Part shown: positions 9,636-19,407 of the stretch, piece by piece
How the letters are laid out: each line of letters starts with the position of its first letter
Position numbering within the stretch: position 1 is the first letter of the stretch
Source: an uncultured bacterium
Lineage (GTDB): Bacteria; Bacillota; Clostridia; Lachnospirales; Lachnospiraceae
Reading direction: 5' to 3'
Length of the DNA stretch: 64,000 nucleotides
Assembly (NCBI GenBank): GCA_947073545.1
Contig: CAMTMP010000007.1
Location: forward strand, 62,001-126,000
The notes under the pieces: model-generated
The model's database searches: none
What the model was told of the DNA's origin: nothing
The model's input: the letters and a program-made list of their open reading frames with translations, nothing else
Program-made: the position numbers and the translations under genes

Positions 9636-11058
9636 TGCCGCTTTCCTTCATTATTTTATTTAACTCCCTTTTTATATTTTCTATCGCATTCTTTTCAAAA
9701 TAGCTTTTACTCGCTCCTTTTCCCTCAACAGAATTTATAATTTTATCCACTATCATATCCTCGCTTGTCACCAGATGCGCATAACCGTTTTTATATAAAA
9801 TATCAGATATCTGATACTGTCCGCCTTTGACAATAAATATTTCCGTATCAAATGCCGTTGCCTGATATAAAGAGCTGGATGTTATTCCAATGACATAATC
9901 TGCAAGTCCCAGATAATAGTAAATATCCTTATTATTGTTATCAATAATTTCCAATCCGCTGTTACACAACTGCGGATATATACTTTTCCACGCAGCGTAT
10001 TCATCCGGATGCAGTTTATAAATCATTCTAAACTCTTTTAACTCATCACGCTTCCTAAGAGCTACTGCATAGTCGGGCAAGATGCTTGCCGTCCGATCAC
10101 CGGAAATAAACACCAGGGTCTTCTGTTTGTCTTTTTTCCTTCTTTTATAAATTTCTACCTTTCTTTCCAGATCAGGATATCCTACCGCAATGACATGATC
10201 TCGTGGAATCGGGTATCTCGGTACTTCTTTGTCGTATTTTCCATACACAAATATATAATCACAAAAAACATCGATTTTTCCCTGATATAGGTAATTATAG
10301 GCAATATGCGTATGATCGATGCCGTGCTGTAACTCTATCGTTTTAATATTTCTTCGCTTCGCTTCCACAATAATAGCTTCTAAATCAGGCGTGTAAGGCG
10401 ACGTAACCATAAATGCCTTGGGCTTAACCAGGCTAAACACTATTTTTGCCCAGATTGTTCTATAGTGTATTTCATAATATTTATGAAATATATAATCATG
10501 TATCACCTTTTTTACATTCTGAGACAGTGGTATTCCGTATTCTTTTTCAAATACCTGTATAATCCGGTCAAAAAATTTTTTGATTTCCCGATTAGTACTA
10601 TCGTTTTTCCTATTAAAATATTTTCGAATCCAATTCATATCTATGTATTTCAAATTTTTAGTTGTAACCGGCCTAAAATGTCTGCCAAAGTAATCCTCTT
10701 CAAATACATAATAAGAACAATCCAGATTCTCCAACATAGTTTCCGTAACAAAACATCTATAATACTTTCCTTCTTTAACCCTTCTGCAATGGTTTATCAC
10801 TACCAGATCTTTTTTCCCAATCAAAAACTGCCATCTGGACATCCGCTCCCTGATGCTCATTTTTTCACGTTGCGCCTTCACAGTCCGCCGTATGTGTGTA
10901 CGTTCCTCTCTGCCGGTGACATCGTACAAAATTTCTACTAAGCAAAACCATCTCATATACTGCCATAAACGGATCTTATTTACTTCTAATTCAAAAATTC
11001 CGCTTTCCGCCTCTATCTTATATAATTTTTCTTTAAATTCAGCTACAACGTCTTCCAT
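9625..11058 (-). CDS. GT-B-like surface polysaccharide protein, acceptor/donor unknown
   Basis: 477 aa from ATG 11058, chosen because AGGAG lies 8 nt upstream; the frame extends further. The C-terminal half shows a capsule-type GT-B pattern: IKTIELQHGIDHTHIAYNY (base-like LQHG motif seen in CDP-glycerol transferases and related capsule enzymes), YKLHPDEY and DYVIGITSSSLYQATAF. The N-terminal 200 residues are not recognised. Likely a transferase or polymer-modifying enzyme of the operon; substrate unknown. Confidence 0.6.
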   Translation of the reverse strand: MEDVVAEFKEKLYKIEAESGIFELEVNKIRLWQYMRWFCLVEILYDVTGREERTHIRRTVKAQREKMSIRERMSRWQFLIGKKDLVVINHCRRVKEGKYYRCFVTETMLENLDCSYYVFEEDYFGRHFRPVTTKNLKYIDMNWIRKYFNRKNDSTNREIKKFFDRIIQVFEKEYGIPLSQNVKKVIHDYIFHKYYEIHYRTIWAKIVFSLVKPKAFMVTSPYTPDLEAIIVEAKRRNIKTIELQHGIDHTHIAYNYLYQGKIDVFCDYIFVYGKYDKEVPRYPIPRDHVIAVGYPDLERKVEIYKRRKKDKQKTLVFISGDRTASILPDYAVALRKRDELKEFRMIYKLHPDEYAAWKSIYPQLCNSGLEIIDNNNKDIYYYLGLADYVIGITSSSLYQATAFDTEIFIVKGGQYQISDILYKNGYAHLVTSEDMIVDKIINSVEGKGASKSYFEKNAIENIKRELNKIMKESGNGI

Positions 11059-11093
11059 ACCTGTCTCTCCTCTGGCAGTAAACAAAGAATCCT

Positions 11094-12296
11094 CTATGCA
11101 TCCATACTCTGATAAATTTTTTCCCCGCAATACTTTTCTTCCGCAGTTTCTTTGTTTTTTCCGGCTCTGCTTATATATGCCAGATAAAACTCCAAGTCGT
11201 CTTTCCGTGAAAAATACTGCAAAGCGTACTCGTTGAACACTGTATTATTCTTGATCTCCTCCACAAGCATCTTCAGTTCCAGTTTGTCTGTAAAACCCTC
11301 TAAAACGTTCCAGACATATATCGCACTATTGTTATAATGATAGAGCAGATATGAATTTGCATCCATTTTTGCACACACTATATAGGCTAACTTTCTTCTG
11401 CCTTCTTCCCAATCCGCATAAGGATTCTCATGCCAGGTAAATACGTTCGTCCGAATATCATATAGCAGTATCCTATGGTTAAATTGAGAGACAAAACATA
11501 ATTTATCCTTTATTGATAAAACCTGATTAATTCTATACTGTTGCTCGGCATACCCGTCATCGTATGCGCCCACTAGTTCCTCTGGTATTGCAACTCTGAC
11601 TTTCCTGTTATTAATTATCCGGAACAAGTCGCCATACAGATTATACAGCCATGTATCCCCCGAATCGTTTAATATCATGCCGTATACCATATATTCATAT
11701 TCAGTATTGCAATCGTCTTCTTCCAAATATACGATCTTGAATTTCTCTTCAACGAGTGAAAACTCTATTACCATTGTAGATGAATATGCATAAATGAATT
11801 TGTTTTCACATATGTATACAGGAAAATGCTCTATTACCATTGGATTGTTTACCAACAATTTCTCTGGTAAGCAATGTACCTGCACAACATCATCAAACGG
11901 ATTAATACAGATTACCGCATTAGGATACCTACATACTGCATATATGAGCTGTTTATACTCAAAAACTTCGAAAAATTTTCTGTTTGTAAAATCAGCTCCA
12001 CTTTTTACGGAGTCAAAATCAAATAATTCTTTATATTCTTTCTTTATCAAATCATAATAATATATACCATTTCCGTTGGCCGGAAATAAGTAAATTTTAT
12101 CTCTGAATTTTAAAATCTTTTCAAACACATTATTTCCTGGGTTATAGTATCCCAGTGCTTTTATCTGTCTTGTCTGCAAGTCATATGTTATGATCGCGCG
12201 GATATAGGGTATAGTCATATACAATTTTCCATTTTCATAACACATTCCTCTTATTTCATCTTTGATTGCAATCTCAGCAACCTTATTTACTTTCAC
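11094..12296 (-). CDS. Beta-propeller-like protein of unknown function
   Basis: About 400 aa from GTG 12296 (AAGGAG 7 nt upstream; an earlier in-frame GTG at 12314 has no site). No signal peptide. Short repeated strands of the YDLQTRQ, YYYDLIKKE, ICINPFDD and ILLYDIRTN type every 45-60 residues suggest a propeller of blade-like repeats. I recognise no catalytic motif. It lies between a radical SAM enzyme and the GT-B-like gene with short gaps, so a cytoplasmic partner in glycan synthesis is possible. Confidence 0.5.
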   Translation of the reverse strand: MKVNKVAEIAIKDEIRGMCYENGKLYMTIPYIRAIITYDLQTRQIKALGYYNPGNNVFEKILKFRDKIYLFPANGNGIYYYDLIKKEYKELFDFDSVKSGADFTNRKFFEVFEYKQLIYAVCRYPNAVICINPFDDVVQVHCLPEKLLVNNPMVIEHFPVYICENKFIYAYSSTMVIEFSLVEEKFKIVYLEEDDCNTEYEYMVYGMILNDSGDTWLYNLYGDLFRIINNRKVRVAIPEELVGAYDDGYAEQQYRINQVLSIKDKLCFVSQFNHRILLYDIRTNVFTWHENPYADWEEGRRKLAYIVCAKMDANSYLLYHYNNSAIYVWNVLEGFTDKLELKMLVEEIKNNTVFNEYALQYFSRKDDLEFYLAYISRAGKNKETAEEKYCGEKIYQSMDA

Positions 12297-12320
12297 GTAA
12301 ATACTCCTTTTCACCGTTTA

Positions 12321-13235
12321 TCAGTCTGCATTTTCCTGTGTAAGTACCTGATAGAACATATTCTGCCCTATTCCTACTTCTTCATTGGTTGAATACTCAA
12401 GTGCACCTTCTCTGCTATATAGCTGATCGCAGTCTCCACAAATCAGTTTGCTGTCTCTCAGGCAGTCCTTTTCCTGCATGTCACGCAGCTCTTGTACTCT
12501 TAGCCCATTCAATATCTCGGTTAAGGAACTCTTAGTAATATTTCCTATCGACAACTCTGTGTTAAAGTCGAAGCAGCAAGGGGATATCTCCCCATCCACT
12601 TTAATATAGCAAGCTTCCAGCGTATCCAGCCGATAGCATCTGCAAGGCTTCTTCTTTTTAAAAGTCATATCTGTATTGCCAGAATGAGGCCATCTGTGCA
12701 GCTGCCATATATTAATCTGGTCTGCCCTCCCGCTATAATAACTTTTCCATTCTTCTATTTCACCGTGTGTTTCCGGCATATCCAAAAGCGCCATTATTAC
12801 ATACGGTCTTTTTTTTCTGGAAAGCAGCTCGTCAATGTTCTTCTTATTTTCTTCATATTTTAATATGCCGCCGTGAACTCTCTCGTACGTTTCTTTATGT
12901 ATGCCATACATGGAAATATTCATTTCATCGACATAATCACATACGATATCTAACAATTTTCCGTTCATTCGGTATCCGGTAGTAGAAAGTACTACGCTGA
13001 TATTTTCGTAGTTATTCTTAATATATGCCAACTTTTGTTCAAGCTCCGGGTCCATCAGCGGGTCGCCAAGTCCACATATATTAATCATTTTCACGCCGCA
13101 CTGTACCGATTCGTCCACACATTTTTCAAAAAGCTCCTGTGTCATGCAAGTAATCCCACGTGTATATTGTTCCCGCACGCACATAATACAGTTAGCCGCA
13201 CACAATGTTGTATTTTCAATTGAAATGACATCCAT
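12321..13235 (-). CDS. Radical SAM protein with C-terminal SPASM-like cysteines
   Basis: 305 aa from ATG 13235, preceded by GGGAGG at 7 nt. The [4Fe-4S] motif is CAANCIMC (CX3CX2C) near residue 12, followed by ICGLGDPLM. Cysteines in RCYRLDTLEAC, SPCCFD and LICGDC form a C-terminal auxiliary-cluster pattern. Such enzymes perform radical modifications; in glycan clusters they may epimerise or deoxygenate sugars. Substrate unknown. A longer frame start at 13319 lies inside the upstream gene and lacks a ribosome site. Confidence 0.85.
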   Translation of the reverse strand: MDVISIENTTLCAANCIMCVREQYTRGITCMTQELFEKCVDESVQCGVKMINICGLGDPLMDPELEQKLAYIKNNYENISVVLSTTGYRMNGKLLDIVCDYVDEMNISMYGIHKETYERVHGGILKYEENKKNIDELLSRKKRPYVIMALLDMPETHGEIEEWKSYYSGRADQINIWQLHRWPHSGNTDMTFKKKKPCRCYRLDTLEACYIKVDGEISPCCFDFNTELSIGNITKSSLTEILNGLRVQELRDMQEKDCLRDSKLICGDCDQLYSREGALEYSTNEEVGIGQNMFYQVLTQENAD

Positions 13236-13255
13236 TTTATTTCCTCCCATACTGT

Positions 13256-13960
13256 TTAAATTGAATTTTCTCTGTATACATCTTTCATTTGTTCCTTGTA
13301 CAATATATTTAAAGCGCACCTTTCCTGAATATCCGGTACAAAACCTTCTTCTTCATCACTAAATGATCTCTTTTCAATCAGCGTATATTGCGGATTGCCA
13401 CTAAGCAGTTTTGCCATATCATATTTGTATGTCCAAAGATTTTCATGATGTATATTAGCTCTCCTATAAGGAAACGGTGTATCAAAATCCCATATTGCAA
13501 CCATTCCACCAACCTTTAACACTCTGTCAATCTCCGAAATCACACAAGATACATATTTTCTTTCGATGCAATACATACAAAATCCAAGTATGACAACGCT
13601 GAAAATTTGATCTTCAAACGGTAGTTTATCTGCAGTACCCTGTCTTAAATTTATCTTGCTCTCCTCTCTTTGTATTTTCTCATTTCCATATGCCACCGCT
13701 TCTCCGGAAGGATCGATTCCATATCCTTGCAATTGATATTTCTCACATAAATAAGTCAGATTATATCCGCTGCTGCATCCTATTGCTAAAATTTTGCTCT
13801 CTGGGCCCATTCTTACCAGTCTGTGTTGCATTGCCTTCTCAAACAATTTACACCCCATTGGAATATCCAGTTCCTTCCTTGCGTGATTTCTCTCAAACCA
13901 CGCGTCCCCCATGGCAGTCATGAATCTCTCTTCGTTTTCACTCATGTTCTTTTCTCTCAT
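13256..13960 (-). CDS. Class I SAM-dependent methyltransferase
   Basis: 234 aa. Motif I ILAIGCSSGYN (residues about 57-67), acidic loop YGIDPSG, and LRQGTADKLPF/SVVILGFCMYCIE give a Methyltransf_11-type fold. The ATG follows TGGAAG and starts 3 bp after the cytidylyltransferase stop. Could methylate a sugar or a precursor carrying a CMP or nucleotide handle; substrate not readable. Confidence 0.8.
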   Translation of the reverse strand: MREKNMSENEERFMTAMGDAWFERNHARKELDIPMGCKLFEKAMQHRLVRMGPESKILAIGCSSGYNLTYLCEKYQLQGYGIDPSGEAVAYGNEKIQREESKINLRQGTADKLPFEDQIFSVVILGFCMYCIERKYVSCVISEIDRVLKVGGMVAIWDFDTPFPYRRANIHHENLWTYKYDMAKLLSGNPQYTLIEKRSFSDEEEGFVPDIQERCALNILYKEQMKDVYRENSI

Positions 13961-13963
13961 TTA

Positions 13964-14683
13964 TTACTTCCAAAGTTCCAAATCAACTAATCCCTTTTCT
14001 ACAATCTTACACGCAAGTTCATAATTTAACGGCGTGTCAATCTCAACGGATGTCTCCTCCGGCATGATATACGGCACTGAATTTTCCGAATGGAATATTT
14101 TATTTTTCATAAAATAATCCCATTTTGAAATATACATACATCCATTCATCGTATATTCTTTCTTTTGATCCTGCCTTCTGATACTTGGCAAATCCTTTAT
14201 TGCATGATAAAACTCTGACAAGCCTCCTTTTTCATCCAACGAATGAACAAAAACCGTATTGACTTCCGCTTCCTTCATTCCCAGCAAGGTATCTGCTCCA
14301 CTCTCCACAATCAGCTTTATTGCCTCGTCAAAATCCCTGTAACTGGCAAAAGGCGAAGATGGCTCCAGCATGCATACATAATCGTAGTTTTCCTTTTCAT
14401 TTTCACTCACCCAGTTCATGGCATGCATTACAACATCTGCGCTGCTTGCAGAATCAGTTGCCAGCTCTGCGGGTCTTAAAAACGGTACCTCCGCACCATA
14501 TCTCCTGCAAACTTCGGCTATTTCTTCGTCATCCGTTGAGGCAATAATTCTACTGTCATAATGACATTTCCTGGCTGCTATAATCTTGTATGCTACCAGC
14601 GGCAGCCCACCAAGCAGTTTGATATTTTTTCTCGGAACTCCTTTCGAGCCGCCACGGGCTGTAACAACATACAATATTTTCAT
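13964..14683 (-). CDS. NeuA-like cytidylyltransferase (CMP-nonulosonate synthetase family)
   Basis: 240 aa from ATG 14683 (AAGGGG upstream; an earlier ATG at 14707 has no site). VVTARGGSKGVPRKNIKLLGG is the CTP-binding loop of CMP-sialate/legionaminate/pseudaminate and CMP-KDO synthetases, and ASTDDEEIAEVCRRYGAE is the conserved second block. It should activate a nonulosonic acid made by the NeuB-like enzyme at 28777-29826 as CMP-sugar. Which nonulosonate cannot be told. Confidence 0.88.
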   Translation of the reverse strand: MKILYVVTARGGSKGVPRKNIKLLGGLPLVAYKIIAARKCHYDSRIIASTDDEEIAEVCRRYGAEVPFLRPAELATDSASSADVVMHAMNWVSENEKENYDYVCMLEPSSPFASYRDFDEAIKLIVESGADTLLGMKEAEVNTVFVHSLDEKGGLSEFYHAIKDLPSIRRQDQKKEYTMNGCMYISKWDYFMKNKIFHSENSVPYIMPEETSVEIDTPLNYELACKIVEKGLVDLELWK

Positions 14684-14719
14684 AATTTCCCCTTCTCTCC
14701 GCCGCACCCTGTTCTGAAG

Positions 14720-16558
14720 TCAATCCAGAGAATACAGCTTTCTCCAATCCTCTGTCTCATGCCACTCGGGCTGTTCCCCCTTATATAACATACAGTTCTC
14801 TAATACCAACACATCCATATCCGTTCTCATAAAACATTCATATGCATTTTTCGGCGTACATACAATCGGCTCTCCCCTTACATTAAAGGACGTATTTACG
14901 ATAACACTACTCCCTGTCAGCTTCTTGAATTCTTGTATCAGCCTATAGTAATACGGATTTTTTTCTTTACTGACCGTCTGTATCCTTGCACTGTAGTCAA
15001 CATGTGTTACCGCCGGGATATCCGAACGTTTCTGCTTTACGATCTCCAACATATTATTGTGATATTTTTGCAGCTCTTCCTGCACTGCAGTTTCTTCTCT
15101 GCGTTCTTTACGCACATTTTCTACGAGAAGCATATATGGACTGTCATCGTCCAGTTCAAAATATTCTGACACATCCTCCCGCAAGACAGACGGTGCAAAT
15201 GGTCTGAAAGATTCCCTGTACTTTATCTTTTTATTCAATTTCACCTGCATCTCTTCCGAACGGGCATCCGCAATGATACTTCTATTTCCCAGTGCTCTTG
15301 GCCCAAACTCCATTCTTCCCTGAAAAAGACCAATCACTTTCCCATCTGCCAGTTTCTCCGCAATTGTTTTATACAACAACTCCTCTGGCATTTTATGATA
15401 TACATAGTGATTTTCTGCCAAGTACTCCTCAATCTCTTCTGAAGAATACTGTGGGCCAAGATAACTGCCCTTTTGTGAATCACCTTCCCTGGCCTTTCTC
15501 TCAACACCTGCATACTGATAGGATGCGTATAATGCCGCCCCCAGACTTCCTCCTGCATCACCGGCTGCCGGCTGTATCCACATATGTTTAAAAATACCGC
15601 TGTTCTTGATCTTTCCATTAGCCACGCAGTTTAGTGCAACGCCTCCCGCTAAAACCAAATTATCTGTTTCTTCTCCGTATGTCTCCTTTGCGTGACGCAC
15701 CATCCTCAATATAATGTCTTCCACTACCTTCTGGGCTGAGGCCGCAATATCCATCTCACGTTTTGTAATTTCCGTTTCCGGCTCTCTTCGTTTTCCTCCG
15801 AAAAGTTCCGTAAACCTGTCGTTTGTCATCGCACGCCCATGCTGGAAATCAAAATACTCCATGTTCATGCAAAAAGAACCGTCTTCTTTAATATCCAGCA
15901 GTTTACTTCGGATTAAGTTTTCATATACAGGTTCGCCATATGGCGCAAGTCCCATAAACTTATAATCACCGGAATTCACTTTAAAGCCACAGAAGTAGGT
16001 AAATGCACTGTACAGCAATCCCAGAGAATGAGGAAACCTCATTTCTTCCTTAATTGTCAGTTTGTTTCCTTCGCCGACGCCAATAGTAGTAGTCGCCCAC
16101 TCACCTACCCCATCCAGTGTCAGTATTACAGCTTTCTTAAAAGGAGACGGATAAAACGCCGAGGCCGCATGTGAGATATGATGTTCACATACCAAGAATT
16201 TCCTGTCCGGATTTTCACCCAGAATATCATCTATAATTTTATGTACCCATATCCTCTTTGAAAACATGGAATCAAAACTACGTTCGATAACATCCTTCGC
16301 ATCACTCCCCACAGCCATCACATTTTTTACAAAACGATCAAGTGTATACAACGGATTATCATAAAACGCAACAATATCAATACTTTCTTTCTTTATTCCC
16401 GCTTCTTTCAAACAATATGTAATCGCATTGACTGGCATCCTCTGATCATGCTTTATTCTTGTAAACCGTTCTTCCTGTGCCGCGGCAATTATTTCACCAT
16501 CTATTACAATGCTGGCCGCCGCATCATGATACAGTGCCGATATTCCTAAAACAATCAT
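14720..16558 (-). CDS. Carbamoyltransferase, NodU/CmcH family
   Basis: 612 aa. N-terminal Kae1-like half with CEHHISHAASAFYPSPF (metal/adenylate site histidines) and GVGEWATTTI; C-terminal YrdC-like half with FGPRALGNRSI and NTSFNVRGEPIV. The family makes carbamoyl-AMP from carbamoyl phosphate and ATP, then carbamoylates a hydroxyl. Here it probably O-carbamoylates a sugar of the surface glycan. GGAGG precedes the ATG. Length matches the family. Confidence 0.93.
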   Translation of the reverse strand: MIVLGISALYHDAAASIVIDGEIIAAAQEERFTRIKHDQRMPVNAITYCLKEAGIKKESIDIVAFYDNPLYTLDRFVKNVMAVGSDAKDVIERSFDSMFSKRIWVHKIIDDILGENPDRKFLVCEHHISHAASAFYPSPFKKAVILTLDGVGEWATTTIGVGEGNKLTIKEEMRFPHSLGLLYSAFTYFCGFKVNSGDYKFMGLAPYGEPVYENLIRSKLLDIKEDGSFCMNMEYFDFQHGRAMTNDRFTELFGGKRREPETEITKREMDIAASAQKVVEDIILRMVRHAKETYGEETDNLVLAGGVALNCVANGKIKNSGIFKHMWIQPAAGDAGGSLGAALYASYQYAGVERKAREGDSQKGSYLGPQYSSEEIEEYLAENHYVYHKMPEELLYKTIAEKLADGKVIGLFQGRMEFGPRALGNRSIIADARSEEMQVKLNKKIKYRESFRPFAPSVLREDVSEYFELDDDSPYMLLVENVRKERREETAVQEELQKYHNNMLEIVKQKRSDIPAVTHVDYSARIQTVSKEKNPYYYRLIQEFKKLTGSSVIVNTSFNVRGEPIVCTPKNAYECFMRTDMDVLVLENCMLYKGEQPEWHETEDWRKLYSLD

Positions 16559-16637
16559 CTTTACATGCCTCCACCTTTATGCTTCTGTATTCTCAGTAAA
16601 TTTTAAAATGTTGTTATTTAACAATTTTTTACTTAAA

Positions 16638-18608
16638 TTACATCATCAAATACTGTTTTGTTGACTCCGGCACTAAATTAAGAGCCTTGTCATATTCTTT
16701 ACTCGCCAAATAGCTTTGTATTACTGATGTGCTGACAATACCGTCATCTCGTTTCATTCTTTGAATCTCTACAAAAGATATTCCTTTTTGTGGTAAAATT
16801 CTTCGCATTGCCTCATAATAAACTTTTTTTATTTTCCCCTTTGGCTCTGCTCCCGCAAAACGATGAGTAATACCAAGCGGACCCGCAATGTAATCCGCAA
16901 ATACATTAATATCATACTCGGCATTTACAGGTGCTCTTGCATCCCATTCCCTGCTATAATATTCCGGAAAATTATATCTGGAAAGAATAAAATCACCGCT
17001 TGGTACAATCATTATATTTGGTATATCTTTTGTTCCTTCCTCAATCAATTTCAAACGGTCTTTAAATGGAAAGAAAAATGTATCTTCTTCCAAAACAAAC
17101 AAAATCAGAAAATCCACCTGCATTTTTGCCTGCTCTATCAAATAGCGGTGGCCTATGTTAAAAGGACACCCTTCCATAACTATAGCGCCAATTGATTTTT
17201 TATTTTTGCCAGAAAAATCTGAAAATACGAAATCTAGATACTGGTGTCGTACATACTCTTTCATAACTTGATGGAAATTTATTCGTATTTTTTCAACACA
17301 TTTTCCTTCTCGTTCATGCAATAACTTCGGTTCTATCATTTCAAACAGAGCCTCTGAAACTAATTGATTCGCCTTATGATTACAATGCGGATAAGCATCT
17401 ATTACCCAATTGCCCGGTATTTGATTGATCCTAAAGATTTCTTCCAAAGAAATATCTGGCACATGGACAGCCTCTCCTATCCACGAATGAAAAATTACCA
17501 GATCATTTGAATCGTAGACCCCAATCTCATCCAGACGATTTTCTATGTCTTTCCGCATTTCCATTCCATAATTTTCAACTCGGTAAGGATACCCTTTTTC
17601 CAACAATTTCTTTTGCAACCAACTTGCTATTGTATATTGATCCTCTACATATCCTCCTGCTATTACACATAATCCTATCAAATAAATTGTTCCAATAAAT
17701 TCTTTTGGCTGATACAAGGTTTTTCTTCTTCCATCTACAATATTGTAATATTTTCCGACTTTATTCACTTTACGTCCCAAATATGCATCTGAACGTAATA
17801 TTTCTCTTTGCGCATTTCCTTTCTCATAATCTTCTAATTGTAATAACTCCCCATAAAACATTTCCGTATGTGGAGTTTTCTCCCATACTATTCCTGTTCT
17901 CCAAGTCCCCTCTTTTTTATTTTTTTCTATTTCTTTTTTAAAGTTTTCCCCATATTCAGTCTCTTCTCTCGCATCATTACTAAGACAAATGCAATTTATA
18001 CCACGGCTTATTAACGCCCTGAGCAAAATTGTTGCTTTTTCATCCAGCCTGTCATACTGCAAATAGTACGGCTTTTTGATTCCCACTCTGGCAAGCTGTT
18101 TTTCCTTCATTATTTGACAAAGGAGACTCTTATAAGTAGCTAATCTAAGTTTCCATTTCTTTTCTGCTAAATAATCCCACCGGAATGTATTATACCCTCT
18201 GCTGTCATATGGACGAGACACTAATCCATATAGGCATTGTATTCCCCTGCGTTCATCATCACTTTGGAAAATACAAATCGCTTTTTCCTCTAGCTTTTCA
18301 CAAATCTGCTCTTTAGGCAACACCTTATAGCTGATCTCAAAGCAATCCATATATCTCTTTAATCTCATATATTGGGGTACTTCTCCCCCGGCCGGCTCTA
18401 TTATGTACACTCCCTCATATAGATTCAATACTTCTTTTAAAATTTCTCCTTGTACCAGTTGTTCCCAGTTACGTTCAACATATATTACATCATCCCAACG
18501 TGAATAATCTCCCAGCAATTCTCCCGCATCGTTTACCAGCGGTATTTTGTGAATCCTGAATCTTTCCTTAAAAATTTTACATGCTTCTATTGCCTCATAC
18601 TTCTCCAC
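16638..18608 (-). CDS. CitC-like nucleotidyltransferase, 3' part of a gene split at a G10 tract
   Basis: 656 aa counted from a GTG that directly follows the poly-G run. The C-terminal about 170 residues resemble the citrate-lyase-ligase/HIGH-type nucleotidyltransferase fold: IGAIVMEGCPFNIGHRYLIEQA, then FPFKDRLKLIEEGTKDIPN and SRYNFPEYYSREW. The first residues (YEAIEACKIF...GDYSRWDD) look like the second half of a CBS pair whose first half lies in the other frame at 18595-18846. The middle region is not recognised. I therefore read this as the major part of one longer gene, with expression depending on tract length, slippage, or restart at the GTG. Confidence 0.7.
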   Translation of the reverse strand: MEKYEAIEACKIFKERFRIHKIPLVNDAGELLGDYSRWDDVIYVERNWEQLVQGEILKEVLNLYEGVYIIEPAGGEVPQYMRLKRYMDCFEISYKVLPKEQICEKLEEKAICIFQSDDERRGIQCLYGLVSRPYDSRGYNTFRWDYLAEKKWKLRLATYKSLLCQIMKEKQLARVGIKKPYYLQYDRLDEKATILLRALISRGINCICLSNDAREETEYGENFKKEIEKNKKEGTWRTGIVWEKTPHTEMFYGELLQLEDYEKGNAQREILRSDAYLGRKVNKVGKYYNIVDGRRKTLYQPKEFIGTIYLIGLCVIAGGYVEDQYTIASWLQKKLLEKGYPYRVENYGMEMRKDIENRLDEIGVYDSNDLVIFHSWIGEAVHVPDISLEEIFRINQIPGNWVIDAYPHCNHKANQLVSEALFEMIEPKLLHEREGKCVEKIRINFHQVMKEYVRHQYLDFVFSDFSGKNKKSIGAIVMEGCPFNIGHRYLIEQAKMQVDFLILFVLEEDTFFFPFKDRLKLIEEGTKDIPNIMIVPSGDFILSRYNFPEYYSREWDARAPVNAEYDINVFADYIAGPLGITHRFAGAEPKGKIKKVYYEAMRRILPQKGISFVEIQRMKRDDGIVSTSVIQSYLASKEYDKALNLVPESTKQYLMM

Positions 18609-18846
18609 CCCCCCCCCTTTTTTTCAGTACCGTAAACGATCTGTTAACTTTTACCAGTGTGTTACCTTTTTGCCCATACAACACTTGTTCCATGCATATA
18701 ATTCCATAAAGCCTTTTCCCCTTGACAATATATATAATGTCTGATGTTTTCTCTAAATACAATTCTCGAAGACACTTCAAAGGCAACATTTCCAGTTCTT
18801 GATCAACTGAATAGATCGCCAACTGTGAAAGTTCTCTCTTAATCAT
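18595..18846 (-). CDS. CBS-like N-terminal part of the split nucleotidyltransferase gene
   Basis: 84 codons from ATG 18846 (AGGAGGAGAATT upstream, a very strong site). The protein has a CBS-like strand pattern (DIIYIVKGKRLYGIICMEQV) and runs through A7-G10 into RGGGGEV and a stop. Removal of one G joins it to the frame at 18608-16638 and completes a CBS pair, so this is probably the true 5' end of that gene. As it stands it would make a short CBS-only peptide. Confidence 0.65.
   Translation of the reverse strand: MIKRELSQLAIYSVDQELEMLPLKCLRELYLEKTSDIIYIVKGKRLYGIICMEQVLYGQKGNTLVKVNRSFTVLKKRGGGGEV
18608..18624 (-). repeat. A7-G10 homopolymer, candidate contingency tract
   Basis: On the coding (minus) strand seven A are followed by ten G inside the CBS/nucleotidyltransferase gene. 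G10 puts the two halves out of frame; G9 or G12 puts them in frame. Long G tracts are known mutational switches for surface-glycan genes and also known assembly-error sites, so tract length should be measured in reads. Confidence 0.8.
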
Positions 18847-18884
18847 AATTCTCCTCCTGATTCCCTCCACATTTTAGAATTTAC

Positions 18885-19016
18885 ACCTTTGTACTTGACC
18901 GCTATAAAGGGGTTCCTGTTCCGGAATGTGTAGGTCGTAAGGCACATAAACACGAGGCTAAAGCAGCAAAGCAAGGCATATCGAACGAATTGCCAACACA
19001 GTTATTGCCTAACACC
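18885..19016 (+). other. Gene-free stretch with possible coding remnant on plus strand
   Basis: The gap between the split gene and the next small gene reads on the plus strand as an open, hydrophilic peptide (LDRYKGVPVPECVGRKAHKH...). It has no start or ribosome site, runs on into the antisense of the next gene, and resembles nothing I can name. It may be a decayed fragment of an inserted gene, or chance. Confidence 0.2.
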
Positions 19017-19355
19017 CTAAAAATTGTAAATATAGGTTGGCAGTTTCTCATCCGTAACTTCCTGACCGTTTTTCTGTCCATTCTCGTCATCTGACTTTGT
19101 CGGTTTATTTTTCATGGCCGCTACAGCGATAACCCTTTTGATGCTTTCCATAATTTCATCATTTTCCCATAAGATATTTAATTCCTCCATCAACTCCGGC
19201 AAAGTTTCAAACATATATTCTCTGATGCAGAGATTCTCGGTTCTCTGCAAAAAATAGCTATCCCTTCTGTGATCAGAATGTAAAAAAACATCCTTGGAAT
19301 AATCATTCACTGCCCACTCATATAACATCTGTTTCTCTTTGTCGTTTTTGTCCAT
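19017..19355 (-). CDS. Small hypothetical protein in glycan operon
   Basis: 112 aa, acidic and mostly helical in appearance, with a good CAGGAGAAAAA ribosome site. Highly charged C-terminal tail (KPTKSDDENGQKNGQEVTDE). No family recognised, no signal or membrane segment. Lies between the class III aminotransferase and the split nucleotidyltransferase; possibly truncated, as sequence after its stop looks like debris. Confidence 0.5.
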   Translation of the reverse strand: MDKNDKEKQMLYEWAVNDYSKDVFLHSDHRRDSYFLQRTENLCIREYMFETLPELMEELNILWENDEIMESIKRVIAVAAMKNKPTKSDDENGQKNGQEVTDEKLPTYIYNF

Positions 19356-19407
19356 TTTTTCTCCTGCACTTAATCAAACTATTGTTTTCCTGTCATTTGC
19401 CGATAAG

